64,000 nucleotides of DNA from Lysinibacillus macroides (GTDB lineage: Bacteria > Bacillota > Bacilli > Bacillales_A > Planococcaceae). The stretch spans positions 880,569-944,568 of the forward strand of contig NZ_LGCI01000005.1 of assembly GCF_001281525.1 (NCBI RefSeq), given 5' to 3'. Positions 8,868 to 18,080 of this stretch are shown one piece after another. The notes under the pieces were generated by a model. The model was not told where the DNA came from. It saw nothing but the letters and a program-made list of their open reading frames with translations, and searched no databases. The position numbers were made by a program, and so were the translations under genes. How positions within the stretch are numbered: position 1 is the first letter of the stretch; every line of letters starts with the position of its first letter.

Positions 8868-9118
8868 ATAAACAAAAGTGTCATGAAGACGCTACTTATC
8901 TGTTTCGAATCGAACTCTCCTTATTTTTTATAAACGTGAGGATGGTAGTACTTTAATTAAGATAACTAATTTGAGTAACAGCAATCAATAAAATAACGAG
9001 AAAATCTAATTTTAGCGACACGGTGGGCTAACAGGGAGCTTTAATTCAAGAAAAGCCTGTCAATAGATAGTCTTTTTTATGTTTTGTAGTGTCATAAACG
9101 GATGCGAAAAGAGGAACT
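8868..9118. other. Intergenic region between IS66 and the recombinase remnant
   Basis: About 250 bp without a gene. The short block AGTGTCAT occurs twice, near 8876 (followed by GAAGACGC) and near 9090 (followed by AAACGGATGC). These might be vestiges of resolution sites next to the resolvase-type gene, but the evidence is thin. Confidence 0.25.
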
Positions 9119-9678
9119 AAAATTATAGTATATGGATATGCTCATGTTTCAACAATTGGTCAAGACCTAGAAGCACAGATACAGGCATTAGAAAAACAGG
9201 GCGCAGAGAAAATTTATCAAGAGAAGTTCACAGGCACTATCACAGATAGACCACAATTAAATGGACTATTAGCGTTCTTAAAGAAGGTGATACGCTCATG
9301 GTTACTAAGCTAGACCGTTTTGCTCGTTCTGCATCACAAGGTATTGAATTGGTAAAAAAACCCATTTCCAAAGGTGTAAAGGTACATATCTTAAATATGG
9401 GCTTAATGGATAATACACCTGCATCAAAACTTATTCGTAACATTTTCTTTGCATTCGCAGAGTTCGAGCGTGACATGATTGTTGAACGTACACAGGAAGG
9501 TAAAGCGATAGCAAAATAGAATCCAAACTATCGTGAAGGTCGTAAACCTACATATACCAAGGCGCAACTTGACCATGCTATGAAGCTGAAAGAGACTCAT
9601 TCATTCTCGCAGGTTGAAGAAGCTACAGGAATTAGCATGAGTACATTAAAGCGTGAAGCAAAGAAACGTAAAGTATAG
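9119..9678 (+). pseudogene. Serine site-specific recombinase (resolvase/invertase family), decayed
   Basis: Conceptual translation gives YGYAHVSTIGQDLEAQIQAL, then after a -1 shift near 9282 [20 protein letters not shown] and [20 protein letters not shown], then a TAG at 9517-9519 replacing a likely CAG codon, then the C-terminal helix-turn-helix (GRKPTYTKAQLDHAMKLKET ... MSTLKREAKKRKV). This is the Tn3-resolvase/Hin architecture. There are at least three lesions: a missing base in an A run, the nonsense codon and no ATG at the expected start. The conserved Arg of the YARVS motif is also His. It cannot make an active recombinase. It is probably left over from the element that brought the island. 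Confidence 0.9.
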
Positions 9679-9968
9679 GAATCAATATAGTTACCTATAC
9701 GTAACTTTCGGGATTTATCCCTTGATTTATAAGGCTTTAAACCACTTCATTATTGCTTATATGAATGCGGTAAAATTATAGATTTTAATGAGCTGTCGTG
9801 AAGCTGTTAGATGGCGTGAGGTCGTAGTTGTGTTTCAAGTTAACCAATGAGTTCCCTGAAACGTGAGGATGCTAGGAGAAAAGTGATACAAATATTAACT
9901 TTGTATCGTTTTTCATTTATAATAATAGGAGTAAAAGTTATAATAAGTAAAAAGAGGGGTGTATTTGA
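9679..9968. other. Intergenic region with one terminator
   Basis: 290 bp with no coding signal. It contains a terminator hairpin (9883-9914) and, near 9956, the GAGGGG ribosome binding site of the small frameshifted gene that follows. Confidence 0.4.
9883..9914 (+). terminator. Intrinsic terminator
   Basis: GATACAAA/TTTGTATC perfect 8-bp stem, 7-nt loop, followed by GTTTTTC. Confidence 0.65.
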
Positions 9969-10243
9969 ATGACACAAGAAGAAAGATTTAAAAAGATTAT
10001 ATTTTCATATGCTGAAAATATAAAAGAAAGTAGACTCACTAATGAAGAAAAAATAAAATTATAGATTATTTTAATAAATCTAAACAGGACAATAGCTTAG
10101 ATAGAGTAAAAGAAGCTATTGAAAAAACATTCAATCGAGAGATTTATGATATATTATTAGAGAAATCGGCTTCATCTCTTGACAACATTGATGATTTGTT
10201 AATTCAATTAACTGTTGAAGCAGATAAATGGGATAATAAATGA
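9969..10243 (+). pseudogene. Small acidic hypothetical gene, frameshifted (~92 codons)
   Basis: An ATG 31-codon frame with an upstream GAGGGG site (MTQEERFKKIIFSYAENIKE) stops at 10064. A second open frame starting at 10061 (IDYFNKSKQDNSLDRVKEAI) continues to a TGA at 10241-10243 that overlaps the ATG of the next gene as ATGA. Joining the two by restoring one base gives a coherent ~92-aa helical protein. The ATGA overlap implies it once formed an operon with the membrane protein that follows. No function is recognised. It could instead be two unrelated short frames. Confidence 0.55.
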
Positions 10244-10947
10244 GTTTATTTGTATTAAATAGTTCTTCGTCAATTAAGGAGAAGGGGATAGATGAGTTAA
10301 TTTCTTTTATCGAGACGAATGACTTAGAGTGGATATATATTATAATATTATTGGTATACGGCTTATCTATTACTATTAGTTGGTTTTTAGGCACAAAGAA
10401 AAATCGTGTTGAAATAGAAAAGTTGAAATTGGAAAATTCTAGTTTGAAAATCGACATTACAGAAAAATGCAAAACTACACGTAAAATATATTATGAAAAA
10501 TCCGAAAATATACAAGTGCTTTTAAGACTAATGATTCACTACATGCAAGAAACTGATGTAGAACGGGCTAAGGAAACAAGAGAAGACTTAAAACAAACTT
10601 TAACAATTGAATTAGTACCGTCTTTTATAGATTATCTAGAGATGTATGAATTGAATTATGAAGGAAATAGTTATAAACGTAAGGATTTTGTTGAAAATGA
10701 AGCTATGAAATTCTTGGAAACAATGAAAAAAATTGGTGATGCAATAAATCACCCTAATATCCTTACTAGAATGAATAAGCCATCTTTTAAATTTACTTGG
10801 GCAAGTTTATCACCCGTAATCACTTTTGTAGATAAAAATACTAAATTCTACAAAATACCTACAAAAAAGAACTTCAATGTAACCTTAGCAGAATTGGATA
10901 TAGTTGATTTAAAATTTTTCGGTTACTATAGAGGAGAAAAAAGATAA
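10240..10947 (+). CDS. Hypothetical protein with one N-terminal membrane helix (235 aa)
   Basis: One transmembrane segment at about residues 30-50 (WIYIIILLVYGLSITISWFL), followed by a basic stretch and a coiled coil (about 52-80, KNRVEIEKLKLENSSLKIDI), then a soluble, mostly helical domain. No known family recognised. The ATG overlaps the stop of the frameshifted small gene. The topology (membrane anchor, coiled coil, cytoplasmic domain) resembles several membrane-tethered defence or toxin proteins, but no catalytic motif is visible. Confidence 0.65.
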   Translation: MSLFVLNSSSSIKEKGIDELISFIETNDLEWIYIIILLVYGLSITISWFLGTKKNRVEIEKLKLENSSLKIDITEKCKTTRKIYYEKSENIQVLLRLMIHYMQETDVERAKETREDLKQTLTIELVPSFIDYLEMYELNYEGNSYKRKDFVENEAMKFLETMKKIGDAINHPNILTRMNKPSFKFTWASLSPVITFVDKNTKFYKIPTKKNFNVTLAELDIVDLKFFGYYRGEKR

Positions 10948-11384
10948 AATCATCTTTTACATAAGTATATGAAAGAGTGAAACAAGAGGCTTATATGGGG
11001 TTGAAGATTCGCTTTAGAGAGTTCCTATGAAACCTAGAGATGAACAATTGGTCAAGCGAGTTTCAATGAACGTACAAAGCAATCTCAAACGTAAGGAATC
11101 AATAGGATAAGAGTAGCAATGAAGCGGGATAAACTAAGTGTTTATCTCGTTTTTTAAATTTGAAATGAGTGTGAGCTAAAGGTGTAATCAGACTAAGTGT
11201 AACTGCTTTATAGATGGTGAATCACGATACCTCTATTTGAGTTTCTACTATAAGATAATTTACCGACTCTTATACGAACGAGGACAAGAAAAATGGTATG
11301 ATGTCTCTAATGATATGATAGAAAATTTCAACATATTATCTTGGAGGGATTGTCATTAGTGGAGAGTTTAGTAAATTTCTAACT
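10948..11384. other. Intergenic region with degraded sequence and a terminator
   Basis: 437 bp without a supported gene. At 11094-11108 the sequence GTAAGGAATCAATAG resembles the tail of the recombinase remnant (9672-9690), so this may hold another scrap of a related element. A terminator hairpin is at 11123-11157. GGAGGG at 11343-11348 belongs to the next gene. Confidence 0.35.
11123..11157 (+). terminator. Intrinsic terminator
   Basis: GCGGGATAAAC pairs with GTTTATCTCGT, 5-nt loop, followed by TTTTTT. Confidence 0.6.
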
Positions 11385-12392
11385 ATGTATTTTGATTTGG
11401 TTTCTTTAAAGCGTTTTTTCAAAAGGGTGAAGGATAACATAGTCTTTCCCGCAGTTATTACTTATCCTTTCATGAGAGATAGTTGCTTGATTATTTATCA
11501 AGTACATAAAGATATAATTGGTACAACTGATGAAGTACCTTTTGCTATAAAAGAATTTAGAAATAAAATTAAACTATTTGAAAAAGGAGGAAATGAAAAA
11601 GTTTTTAAGGAAATCTTAAAACAACAAATTGACGAATTTGGTTTTGAAACAGACAATTTAGGATTTTATTTAAATGAGAATAGACAAACTATTGGAAGTA
11701 CAATTTATGTGGGGAATACTCTAAGAAGATTGCAAAATTTAAGGGAAATCAAAGAGGAAGATAAACCTGAAATATATTATGTGTCTCAAGAGATTGGTTC
11801 TCAAGTTCAAGCGTTTATCGAGGTCTTGGAAAATGAGATTCCTATGCTTCAAAAAAATAGCGCTATTGAATCAGGTTTCAATGAATTAGAAGCATTTGAG
11901 ATTATATATAAGGATATTAATCATACTAGGCTATTTAATGGAAATGATTTAAATAATGTTTTTAAATACAGGTTACTTATAATTTTACAAGAATGTTTTG
12001 CTGTAATGTGGATTAGTGAAAACTATGATTCAAGAATAATTGACCGAGATTTTGTAGATGAGTATTTCATACAACGTTTTATTAATATTCGAATGGATAG
12101 TATTATTGATTCTCTGATAAATTTGAAGAAGTTTTATATTTCTCAGTTTGATGAGCTAGATAATAGTACTCATGGAGAATTATCCATAGCACTAGAAGAT
12201 TATATGCTCCATAGTTTTGAGAAGGTTGCTGAACTTCGAAATACAATACATTATGATGATGTAAAAAACTTCTATGATTACTTTATTGAGGATGAAATGA
12301 TTGATTTAACTGGAATTTTGAATTTGAATAGAATAATTTTCAAATGTATTGAGGAGTTTTTGAGTATTTCAAATATCCCTTCTCAATATTAA
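11385..12392 (+). CDS. Hypothetical protein, island orphan (335 aa)
   Basis: Unrecognised soluble, largely helical protein. Near the C-terminus the segment AELRNTIHYDD (around residues 285-295) resembles the RN...H signature of HEPN-type RNases, but the spacing between Arg and His is one residue shorter than usual, so this is only a hint. The annotated ATG has no ribosome binding site. GGAGGG lies at 11343-11348, and the same frame is open back through an ATT at 11355 placed 6 nt after it, so translation may begin there at a non-standard codon, adding 10 residues. A GTG at 11360 is in another frame and stops after 7 codons. Confidence 0.7.
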   Translation: MYFDLVSLKRFFKRVKDNIVFPAVITYPFMRDSCLIIYQVHKDIIGTTDEVPFAIKEFRNKIKLFEKGGNEKVFKEILKQQIDEFGFETDNLGFYLNENRQTIGSTIYVGNTLRRLQNLREIKEEDKPEIYYVSQEIGSQVQAFIEVLENEIPMLQKNSAIESGFNELEAFEIIYKDINHTRLFNGNDLNNVFKYRLLIILQECFAVMWISENYDSRIIDRDFVDEYFIQRFINIRMDSIIDSLINLKKFYISQFDELDNSTHGELSIALEDYMLHSFEKVAELRNTIHYDDVKNFYDYFIEDEMIDLTGILNLNRIIFKCIEEFLSISNIPSQY

Positions 12393-12582
12393 TGGCATTA
12401 AGAGAGGTTTAACAACCTTCTATTATTTTTTCTTCTAGAAATACTTGCATGAAGGTGGATAAGTAGTGTACTATTTGAAAATAAGAAGGTAAAAACGCAG
12501 TTCTAATTTAGTTTTTTTCGTTTATTTCAGAGAACCATTGATATTAGTGATTTCAGAGACAATAGTTAAAGTCTATTTTCTT
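12393..12582. other. Island-to-backbone junction
   Basis: 190 bp with no gene. Similarity to chromosomal backbone begins abruptly at 12583 with the ndk tail, so the right edge of the island lies at or just before this point. No clear direct repeat to another part of the window is visible. Confidence 0.4.
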
Positions 12583-12711
12583 GGTAGTAACCCAGGTACA
12601 ATCCGTGGTGACTATGCAACAACTGTTTCTCACAACATCATCCACGGTTCTGACTCTCTTGCATCTGCAGAGCGCGAAATCGGCTTATTCTTCGGTGAAG
12701 ATTTAGTTTAA
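12583..12711 (+). pseudogene. ndk: 3' fragment of nucleoside diphosphate kinase gene
   Basis: Translates to the last 42 residues of [23 protein letters not shown] then [14 protein letters not shown], with the natural stop at 12709-12711. The catalytic-His part of the protein (NVxHGSD itself is present as NIIHGSD but the N-terminal two thirds is absent) is missing, so no NDK is made here. In B. subtilis ndk sits directly before cheR, so this is the original locus. Either the gene was truncated by the island or this is a duplicated 3' end left by an element integrating into ndk, with an intact copy further upstream outside the window. Confidence 0.9.
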
Positions 12712-12723
12712 TATGTAATAGAT

Positions 12724-12758
12724 AAAGCAATCTCACAATATTGGGGTTGCTTTTTTTT
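12724..12758 (+). terminator. ndk terminator
   Basis: AAAGCAATCTC pairs with GGGGTTGCTTT (G-U pairs included), 8-nt loop, then eight T residues. It is retained with the ndk tail. Confidence 0.8.
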
Positions 12759-12836
12759 GCCTAAAAAGCACAGTAGACTTTCTTGCTAGATACATAAAGA
12801 ATTGTTAAAAACTTCTGCATCATGTACAATAAATGC

Positions 12837-12842
12837 TATAAT
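12837..12842 (+). promoter_or_regulatory. Probable -10 element of the acyl-CoA operon
   Basis: TATAAT located 80 bp before the thiolase start; no good -35 at 16-18 bp, so regulation by an activator is possible. Low confidence. Confidence 0.3.
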
Positions 12843-12921
12843 ATTCTGATAATTAAGATAGGAATATATTAGAAGCCTTCTCAATAAACTATGAAGGATG
12901 ATAAGGAAAAGGGGTATGTTT

Positions 12922-14070
12922 ATGAGAGAAGTAGTGATTGTGGCAGCGGTTCGGACTGCGGTTGGTCGGAGTAGGGGGGCGTTCAGTCATGTGCGTGCTG
13001 ATGATCTAGCAGCCGATGTGTTACAGGAGGCGGTACAACGAGCAGGGATCGATAAGGCACAGGTGGAGGATATTATTTTAGGCTGTGTCACGCAAACCGC
13101 TGAACAAGGTGCCAATATTGCACGTACAGCTTTGCTAATGGCAGGATTTCCTGACAGTGTACCTGGTGTAACGATTGATCGGCAATGTGGCTCAAGTCAA
13201 CAAGCCGTCCATTTTGCAGCACAGGCCATTTTAGCAGGGGATATGGATATTGTAATTGCTGGCGGTGTGGAAAGCATGACAAGAGTACCGATGGGTTCTA
13301 ATATGGAAAATGCCCATAAAGGTAAGCGTTTACAAGAAAATTATACGATTATTCATCAAGGATTATCGGCAGAAAAAATAGCTGCAAAATGGTCTTTATC
13401 AAAAGAGCAGCTTAATCACTATGCCTATCAAAGTCATCAACGAGCCTTAGCAGCAATAGAGGCAGGTCGCTTTAAAGATGAAATACTGCCAATTCAAATA
13501 CCGCAGGAGGATGGCTCTCTTGTAACAGTTGAAGTAGATGAGGGCCCGCGTCCAGAAACAACCGTTGACATTTTAAATGGTTTAAAGACTGTTTTTCAGG
13601 AGGATGGTGTCATTACAGCAGGGAATGCAAGTCAAATGAGCGATGGTGCATCAGCTGTTGTAGTCATGTCACTGGACAAGGCACAGGAGCTTGGTATTCG
13701 CCCACTAGCTAAAATTGTGACAAGGGTAGTTGTAGGCTCTGACCCAACATTGATGCTCACAGGACCAATCGAGGCTACTAGAAAAGCATTAGCACGTGCA
13801 GGCTTGCAAATCGAGGATATAGATACGTATGAGGTCAATGAAGCCTTTGCACCCGTGCCACTTGCTTGGTTACAGGAAATTGGTGGCGACCCTAAGAAGC
13901 TTAATCCAGATGGGGGAGCGATTGCGCTAGGGCATCCGTTAGGTGCAACAGGAACAAAGCTATTAACCACAATGCTTTACCGAATGGAGAGGGAAAATTA
14001 TCGCTATGGCTTACTTGCTATTTGCGAAGGTATGGGGATGGCCAATGCCACAATTATTGAAAAAATGTAA
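12922..14070 (+). CDS. Thiolase (acetyl-CoA acyltransferase, 382 aa)
   Basis: Thiolase of the FadA/AtoB type. It cleaves 3-ketoacyl-CoA with CoA, or condenses two acetyl-CoA. Active-site residues are present: nucleophile Cys89 in DRQCGSSQQAVHFA, His338 in GHPLGATG and Cys368 in CEGMG. The motif GGVESMTRVPMG is typical of degradative thiolases. The ATG at 12922 is chosen because AAAAGGGG ends 8 nt before it; the upstream frame to 12898 has no such site. First gene of a tight operon with a dehydrogenase and an acyl-CoA ligase, suggesting beta-oxidation of fatty or related acids; the exact substrate cannot be told. Confidence 0.92.
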   Translation: MREVVIVAAVRTAVGRSRGAFSHVRADDLAADVLQEAVQRAGIDKAQVEDIILGCVTQTAEQGANIARTALLMAGFPDSVPGVTIDRQCGSSQQAVHFAAQAILAGDMDIVIAGGVESMTRVPMGSNMENAHKGKRLQENYTIIHQGLSAEKIAAKWSLSKEQLNHYAYQSHQRALAAIEAGRFKDEILPIQIPQEDGSLVTVEVDEGPRPETTVDILNGLKTVFQEDGVITAGNASQMSDGASAVVVMSLDKAQELGIRPLAKIVTRVVVGSDPTLMLTGPIEATRKALARAGLQIEDIDTYEVNEAFAPVPLAWLQEIGGDPKKLNPDGGAIALGHPLGATGTKLLTTMLYRMERENYRYGLLAICEGMGMANATIIEKM

Positions 14071-14085
14071 AAGGGGTTATGCTGG

Positions 14086-14853
14086 ATGAACAACCATGAA
14101 GTAGTAGCAGTCGTAACGGGTGGTGCATCAGGATTAGGGGAGGCAACCGTTCGCCATATTGTTGGACAGGGCGGCAAAGCTATTATTTTTGATGTGAATG
14201 ATGAGCGTGGACAGGCACTTGTCAAGGAACTGGGGGCAAATGTTCTTTATGTGCGAGTGGATGTCACAAAAGAGGAGGATGTGGGAGCGGGGCTTGAGCA
14301 GGCCATTGCCTCTTTTGGCTTGATGAATGTGGCGGTCAACTGTGCTGGAATAGCGGATGCTAGCAAGGTTCTAGCAAAGCGAGGTGTCCATGCACTTGAG
14401 CTATTTGAAAAAATAATAGCTGTTAACTTAGTAGGTACGTTTAATGTAATTCGTCTAGTAGCAGAAAAGATGCAGCACAATAAGCCAAATGAAGATGGGC
14501 AGCGTGGCGTTATTATTAATACAGCATCTGTGGCGGCATTTGATGGGCAAATTGGACAAGCTGCCTACAGTGCTTCCAAGGGCGGTGTAGCTGCGATGAC
14601 ATTACCGATTGCGCGGGAGCTTGCGGCTATTGGTGTGCGTGTGATGACCATTGCGCCAGGCTTAATTGAAACGCCAATGTTTGCAACATTACCAGAGCCT
14701 GCAAGAGTAGCTCTTGCTCAAATGACACCATTTCCTAAACGTCTTGGCAAGCCAGCAGAATATGCACTTCTAGTCGATAGTATTATTCAAAATGGCCTGT
14801 TAAATGGAGAGGTGATACGCCTAGATGGAGCCATTCGCATGCAGCCAAAGTAA
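14086..14853 (+). CDS. Short-chain dehydrogenase, 3-hydroxyacyl-CoA type (255 aa)
   Basis: Classical SDR with the cofactor motif TGGASGLG (residues 11-18), NCAGIA (85-90) and the catalytic Ser148, Tyr161 and Lys165 (YSASKGG). Asp36 at the end of the second strand (IIFDVND) favours NAD over NADP. Overall pattern, including [18 protein letters not shown], matches the HSD17B10-like 3-hydroxyacyl-CoA dehydrogenases. It sits 15 nt after the thiolase gene and would supply its 3-ketoacyl-CoA substrate. The precise chain length or branching of the substrate is unknown. Confidence 0.88.
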   Translation: MNNHEVVAVVTGGASGLGEATVRHIVGQGGKAIIFDVNDERGQALVKELGANVLYVRVDVTKEEDVGAGLEQAIASFGLMNVAVNCAGIADASKVLAKRGVHALELFEKIIAVNLVGTFNVIRLVAEKMQHNKPNEDGQRGVIINTASVAAFDGQIGQAAYSASKGGVAAMTLPIARELAAIGVRVMTIAPGLIETPMFATLPEPARVALAQMTPFPKRLGKPAEYALLVDSIIQNGLLNGEVIRLDGAIRMQPK

Positions 14854-14928
14854 GTCAAAGCTAGTAGATTTGTAGGAGCTGTCAGTCTTAATTGTTTCAA
14901 AAATTTGTCTACGAAGGGAAGCGTTATC

Positions 14929-16554
14929 ATGCATATGATGGATACACCTTTATTATTAACAAGTTTTTTGAATCGTGCAGAGAGATTTTTTCAGGCAAAG
15001 AAAATTTATTCACGAACAAGCGCCACAACCATTCATGAGTTTACATATAAAGAATATGTAAAACGAACTCGTCGATTAGCAGATGCGCTAACGAAGCTAG
15101 GCATGGAACGTGGGATGAAGATCGGAACTTTTGCTTGGAATCACCATCGTCATTTGGAAGCTTATTTTGCTGTGCCTTGTGCAGGAGCGGTGCTACATAT
15201 GATTAATATTCGATTAGCGCCTGAGCATATTGCCTATGTGATCAATCATGCGGAGGATGAAATTTTATTAATTGATGATAATTTAGTGCCATTTATTGCA
15301 CCAATTGTGTCGCAGCTTACAACGGTCAAGCATTTTATTATTATGGGAGATGCCGTGGAGGTGGAATCAATACCGATTCCGAATGCACTTTCCTATGAAG
15401 CCCTGTTAGCGGAGGCTGATGAACAATTTATATTCCCAGAGGATTTAGATGAAAATACACCGGCTGGCATGTGCTATACAAGTGCCACAACAGGTATGCC
15501 AAAGGGTGTTGTCTATACGCATCGTAGCATTGTGCTTCATAGTTTGGCAGCGGGTCTTGCAGATAGTATTGCTATTCGTGAATCAGATGTTGTATTACCA
15601 GTTGTCCCAATGTTCCACGCCAATGCATGGGGCTTGCCATTTGCGAGTGTTGGCTTTGGCGCGACACAAGTGTTGCCAGGACCAATGTTTACACCGCAGC
15701 TTTTACTTGAATTATTTGAAGCGTATAAGGTAACGTTAACGGCAGGTGTGCCAACGATTTGGCTGGGTGTTTTACAGGAGCAACGTCAAAATCCTCGTGA
15801 TCTATCATCTATCAGATTGATTGTGTGTGGGGGTTCTGCTTCACCAATTGGGCTTGTGCGAGGCTTTGAGGAGGAGCTGAACATTCCTTATATGACAGGC
15901 TATGGTATGACGGAGACATCGCCACTTGTAAGTCTATCCACCTATTTAACGCACATGGAGGATTATAGTGCTGATGAGAAAATGCATGTGCGAATTACGC
16001 AAGGGATGACGATGCCGCTTATTGAAACGCGCATTATCAATGAAAATGGTGAAGTGCCATGGGATGGTAAAACAATGGGTGAGCTGACGATTCGAGGGCC
16101 ATGGATTGCAGACGAATACTATCGTGATGAGCGCACAGAAGAAGCCTTTAAGGACGGCTGGCTTTATACAGGGGATATTGCGGTAATGACACCTGATGGC
16201 TATATTAAAATTACAGATCGTACAAAGGATTTAATTAAGAGCGGTGGCGAATGGATTTCCTCTGTAGACCTTGAAAATGCGTTAATGTCGCATCCAAAAG
16301 TATTTGAGGCTGCTGTTATTGCGATTCCGCATGAAAAATGGCTGGAGCGGCCTTTAGCCTGTGTAGTACCAAAGCCTGAATACAAGGGTTCCATTTCCAA
16401 AGAGGAGCTGCTGGAGAACTTACGGACACAGTTCCATAAAACATGGATTCCAGATGATATTGTCTTTATTGACGAGGTGCCAAAAACATCTGTAGGGAAA
16501 TTTTTAAAGGCTAAATTACGAGACGAATTAAAGGATTATCAGGTGCAAGTTTAA
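14929..16554 (+). CDS. Acyl-CoA synthetase, AMP-forming (541 aa)
   Basis: Adenylate-forming ligase that activates a fatty or aryl acid to its CoA ester. The P-loop-like motif YTSATTGMPKGVVYTHR is at 183-199, GYGMTETSP near 325, GWLYTGDIA near 400 and the C-terminal catalytic Lys in PKTSVGKFLKAK. Similar in length and N-terminus (MMDTPLLLTSFLNRAERFF) to the medium/long-chain acyl-CoA ligases found in Bacillus. The ATG at 14929 has GAAGGGA 8 nt upstream; an in-frame TTG at 14905 does not. It completes the operon: ligase, dehydrogenase, thiolase. No acyl-CoA dehydrogenase or hydratase is present here. Confidence 0.92.
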   Translation: MHMMDTPLLLTSFLNRAERFFQAKKIYSRTSATTIHEFTYKEYVKRTRRLADALTKLGMERGMKIGTFAWNHHRHLEAYFAVPCAGAVLHMINIRLAPEHIAYVINHAEDEILLIDDNLVPFIAPIVSQLTTVKHFIIMGDAVEVESIPIPNALSYEALLAEADEQFIFPEDLDENTPAGMCYTSATTGMPKGVVYTHRSIVLHSLAAGLADSIAIRESDVVLPVVPMFHANAWGLPFASVGFGATQVLPGPMFTPQLLLELFEAYKVTLTAGVPTIWLGVLQEQRQNPRDLSSIRLIVCGGSASPIGLVRGFEEELNIPYMTGYGMTETSPLVSLSTYLTHMEDYSADEKMHVRITQGMTMPLIETRIINENGEVPWDGKTMGELTIRGPWIADEYYRDERTEEAFKDGWLYTGDIAVMTPDGYIKITDRTKDLIKSGGEWISSVDLENALMSHPKVFEAAVIAIPHEKWLERPLACVVPKPEYKGSISKEELLENLRTQFHKTWIPDDIVFIDEVPKTSVGKFLKAKLRDELKDYQVQV

Positions 16555-16606
16555 TGAGGCGCTCAATTTAGGAGGAAAGCTGCTCCCATAGTGCTGCATA
16601 CGGTGC

Positions 16607-16640
16607 AACGAAGGTGGTGTCAAGCTACCTTCGTTTTTTT
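16607..16640 (+). terminator. Terminator of the acyl-CoA operon
   Basis: AACGAAGGT pairs with ACCTTCGTT, followed by seven T residues. Confidence 0.8.
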
Positions 16641-16720
16641 ATGCATACAAATTCCAGAAAAGTGAAACGATTTAGTTGATTTTACTGTATAATTTCTAGT
16701 AACGAAAGGATGTGAACGGA

Positions 16721-16951
16721 TTGTCAATTGCCATAGTAGCGATTATTGGTGGTGTCATTATTTCATTAGCTGGAATTTTTACCGACGCACATACAAGACA
16801 ACAGAAAATAAAACTCAAGGCAATCGAGAAGGAAGTGGAGCTAGAGCAGCTTCGATTGGAAACCTATACGAGGGAGACAGAAAAAATGCGTTTGGAATTA
16901 GAGCAATCGAAAGTGCTACTATTAGAGGAAAAACAAAACGCTGGAAAGTAA
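16721..16951 (+). CDS. Small membrane-anchored coiled-coil protein (76 aa)
   Basis: An N-terminal membrane helix (SIAIVAIIGGVIISLAGIF) is followed by a charged coiled coil (KLKAIEKEVELEQLRLETY to about residue 70). The TTG at 16721 is preferred because AAAGGA ends 10 nt before it; the GTG at 16712 is only 1 nt from that site. Its function is unknown; similar small proteins in Bacillales are annotated as hypothetical. It is transcribed toward cheR with an 84-bp gap. Confidence 0.65.
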   Translation: MSIAIVAIIGGVIISLAGIFTDAHTRQQKIKLKAIEKEVELEQLRLETYTRETEKMRLELEQSKVLLLEEKQNAGK

Positions 16952-17002
16952 TAGGCTATACATGAGAAAGACTATTTCAGGATTGGCACTTTTCCGCTAT
17001 AA

Positions 17003-17806
<804 letters not shown>

Positions 17807-18080
17807 TTAATAATATGGATAAAAGCATTTGTACGAATGGCATATTAGCCGTTATGTATATACATGGAAGCAAAGCATTAGATATAGATAATCGATACGC
17901 TTTTCGCTTACTATAAGCAAAGGCGTATTTTTTATCATAACCGTTCAGAATATTCGCATTTAAAGCTTGGGAATAAAGGTGGGCGTCTAAAAAGACATTT
18001 GTAAAAGGACTGTTTTTTTTAAGAATATATGTTATAGTGAAAAATACATACTTTAGCGAGTTGAAGGGAGAAAGTGTTTT
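17807..18080. other. cheR-aroC intergenic region
   Basis: 274 bp. It holds the cheR terminator (17895-17933) and a probable promoter whose -10 is TATAGT at 18033-18038 with a poor -35 (CTGTTT, 18010-18015). No T-box or other recognisable leader precedes aroC. Confidence 0.45.
17895..17933 (+). terminator. cheR terminator
   Basis: ATACGCTTTTCGCTTA pairs imperfectly with TAAGCAAAGGCGTAT, then TTTTTT. Confidence 0.7.

Noticed and set aside
8890..8930. Possible tRNA-like sequence (TTCGAATC)
   Set aside because: Only the T-loop-like word is present; no acceptor or anticodon stem can be formed.
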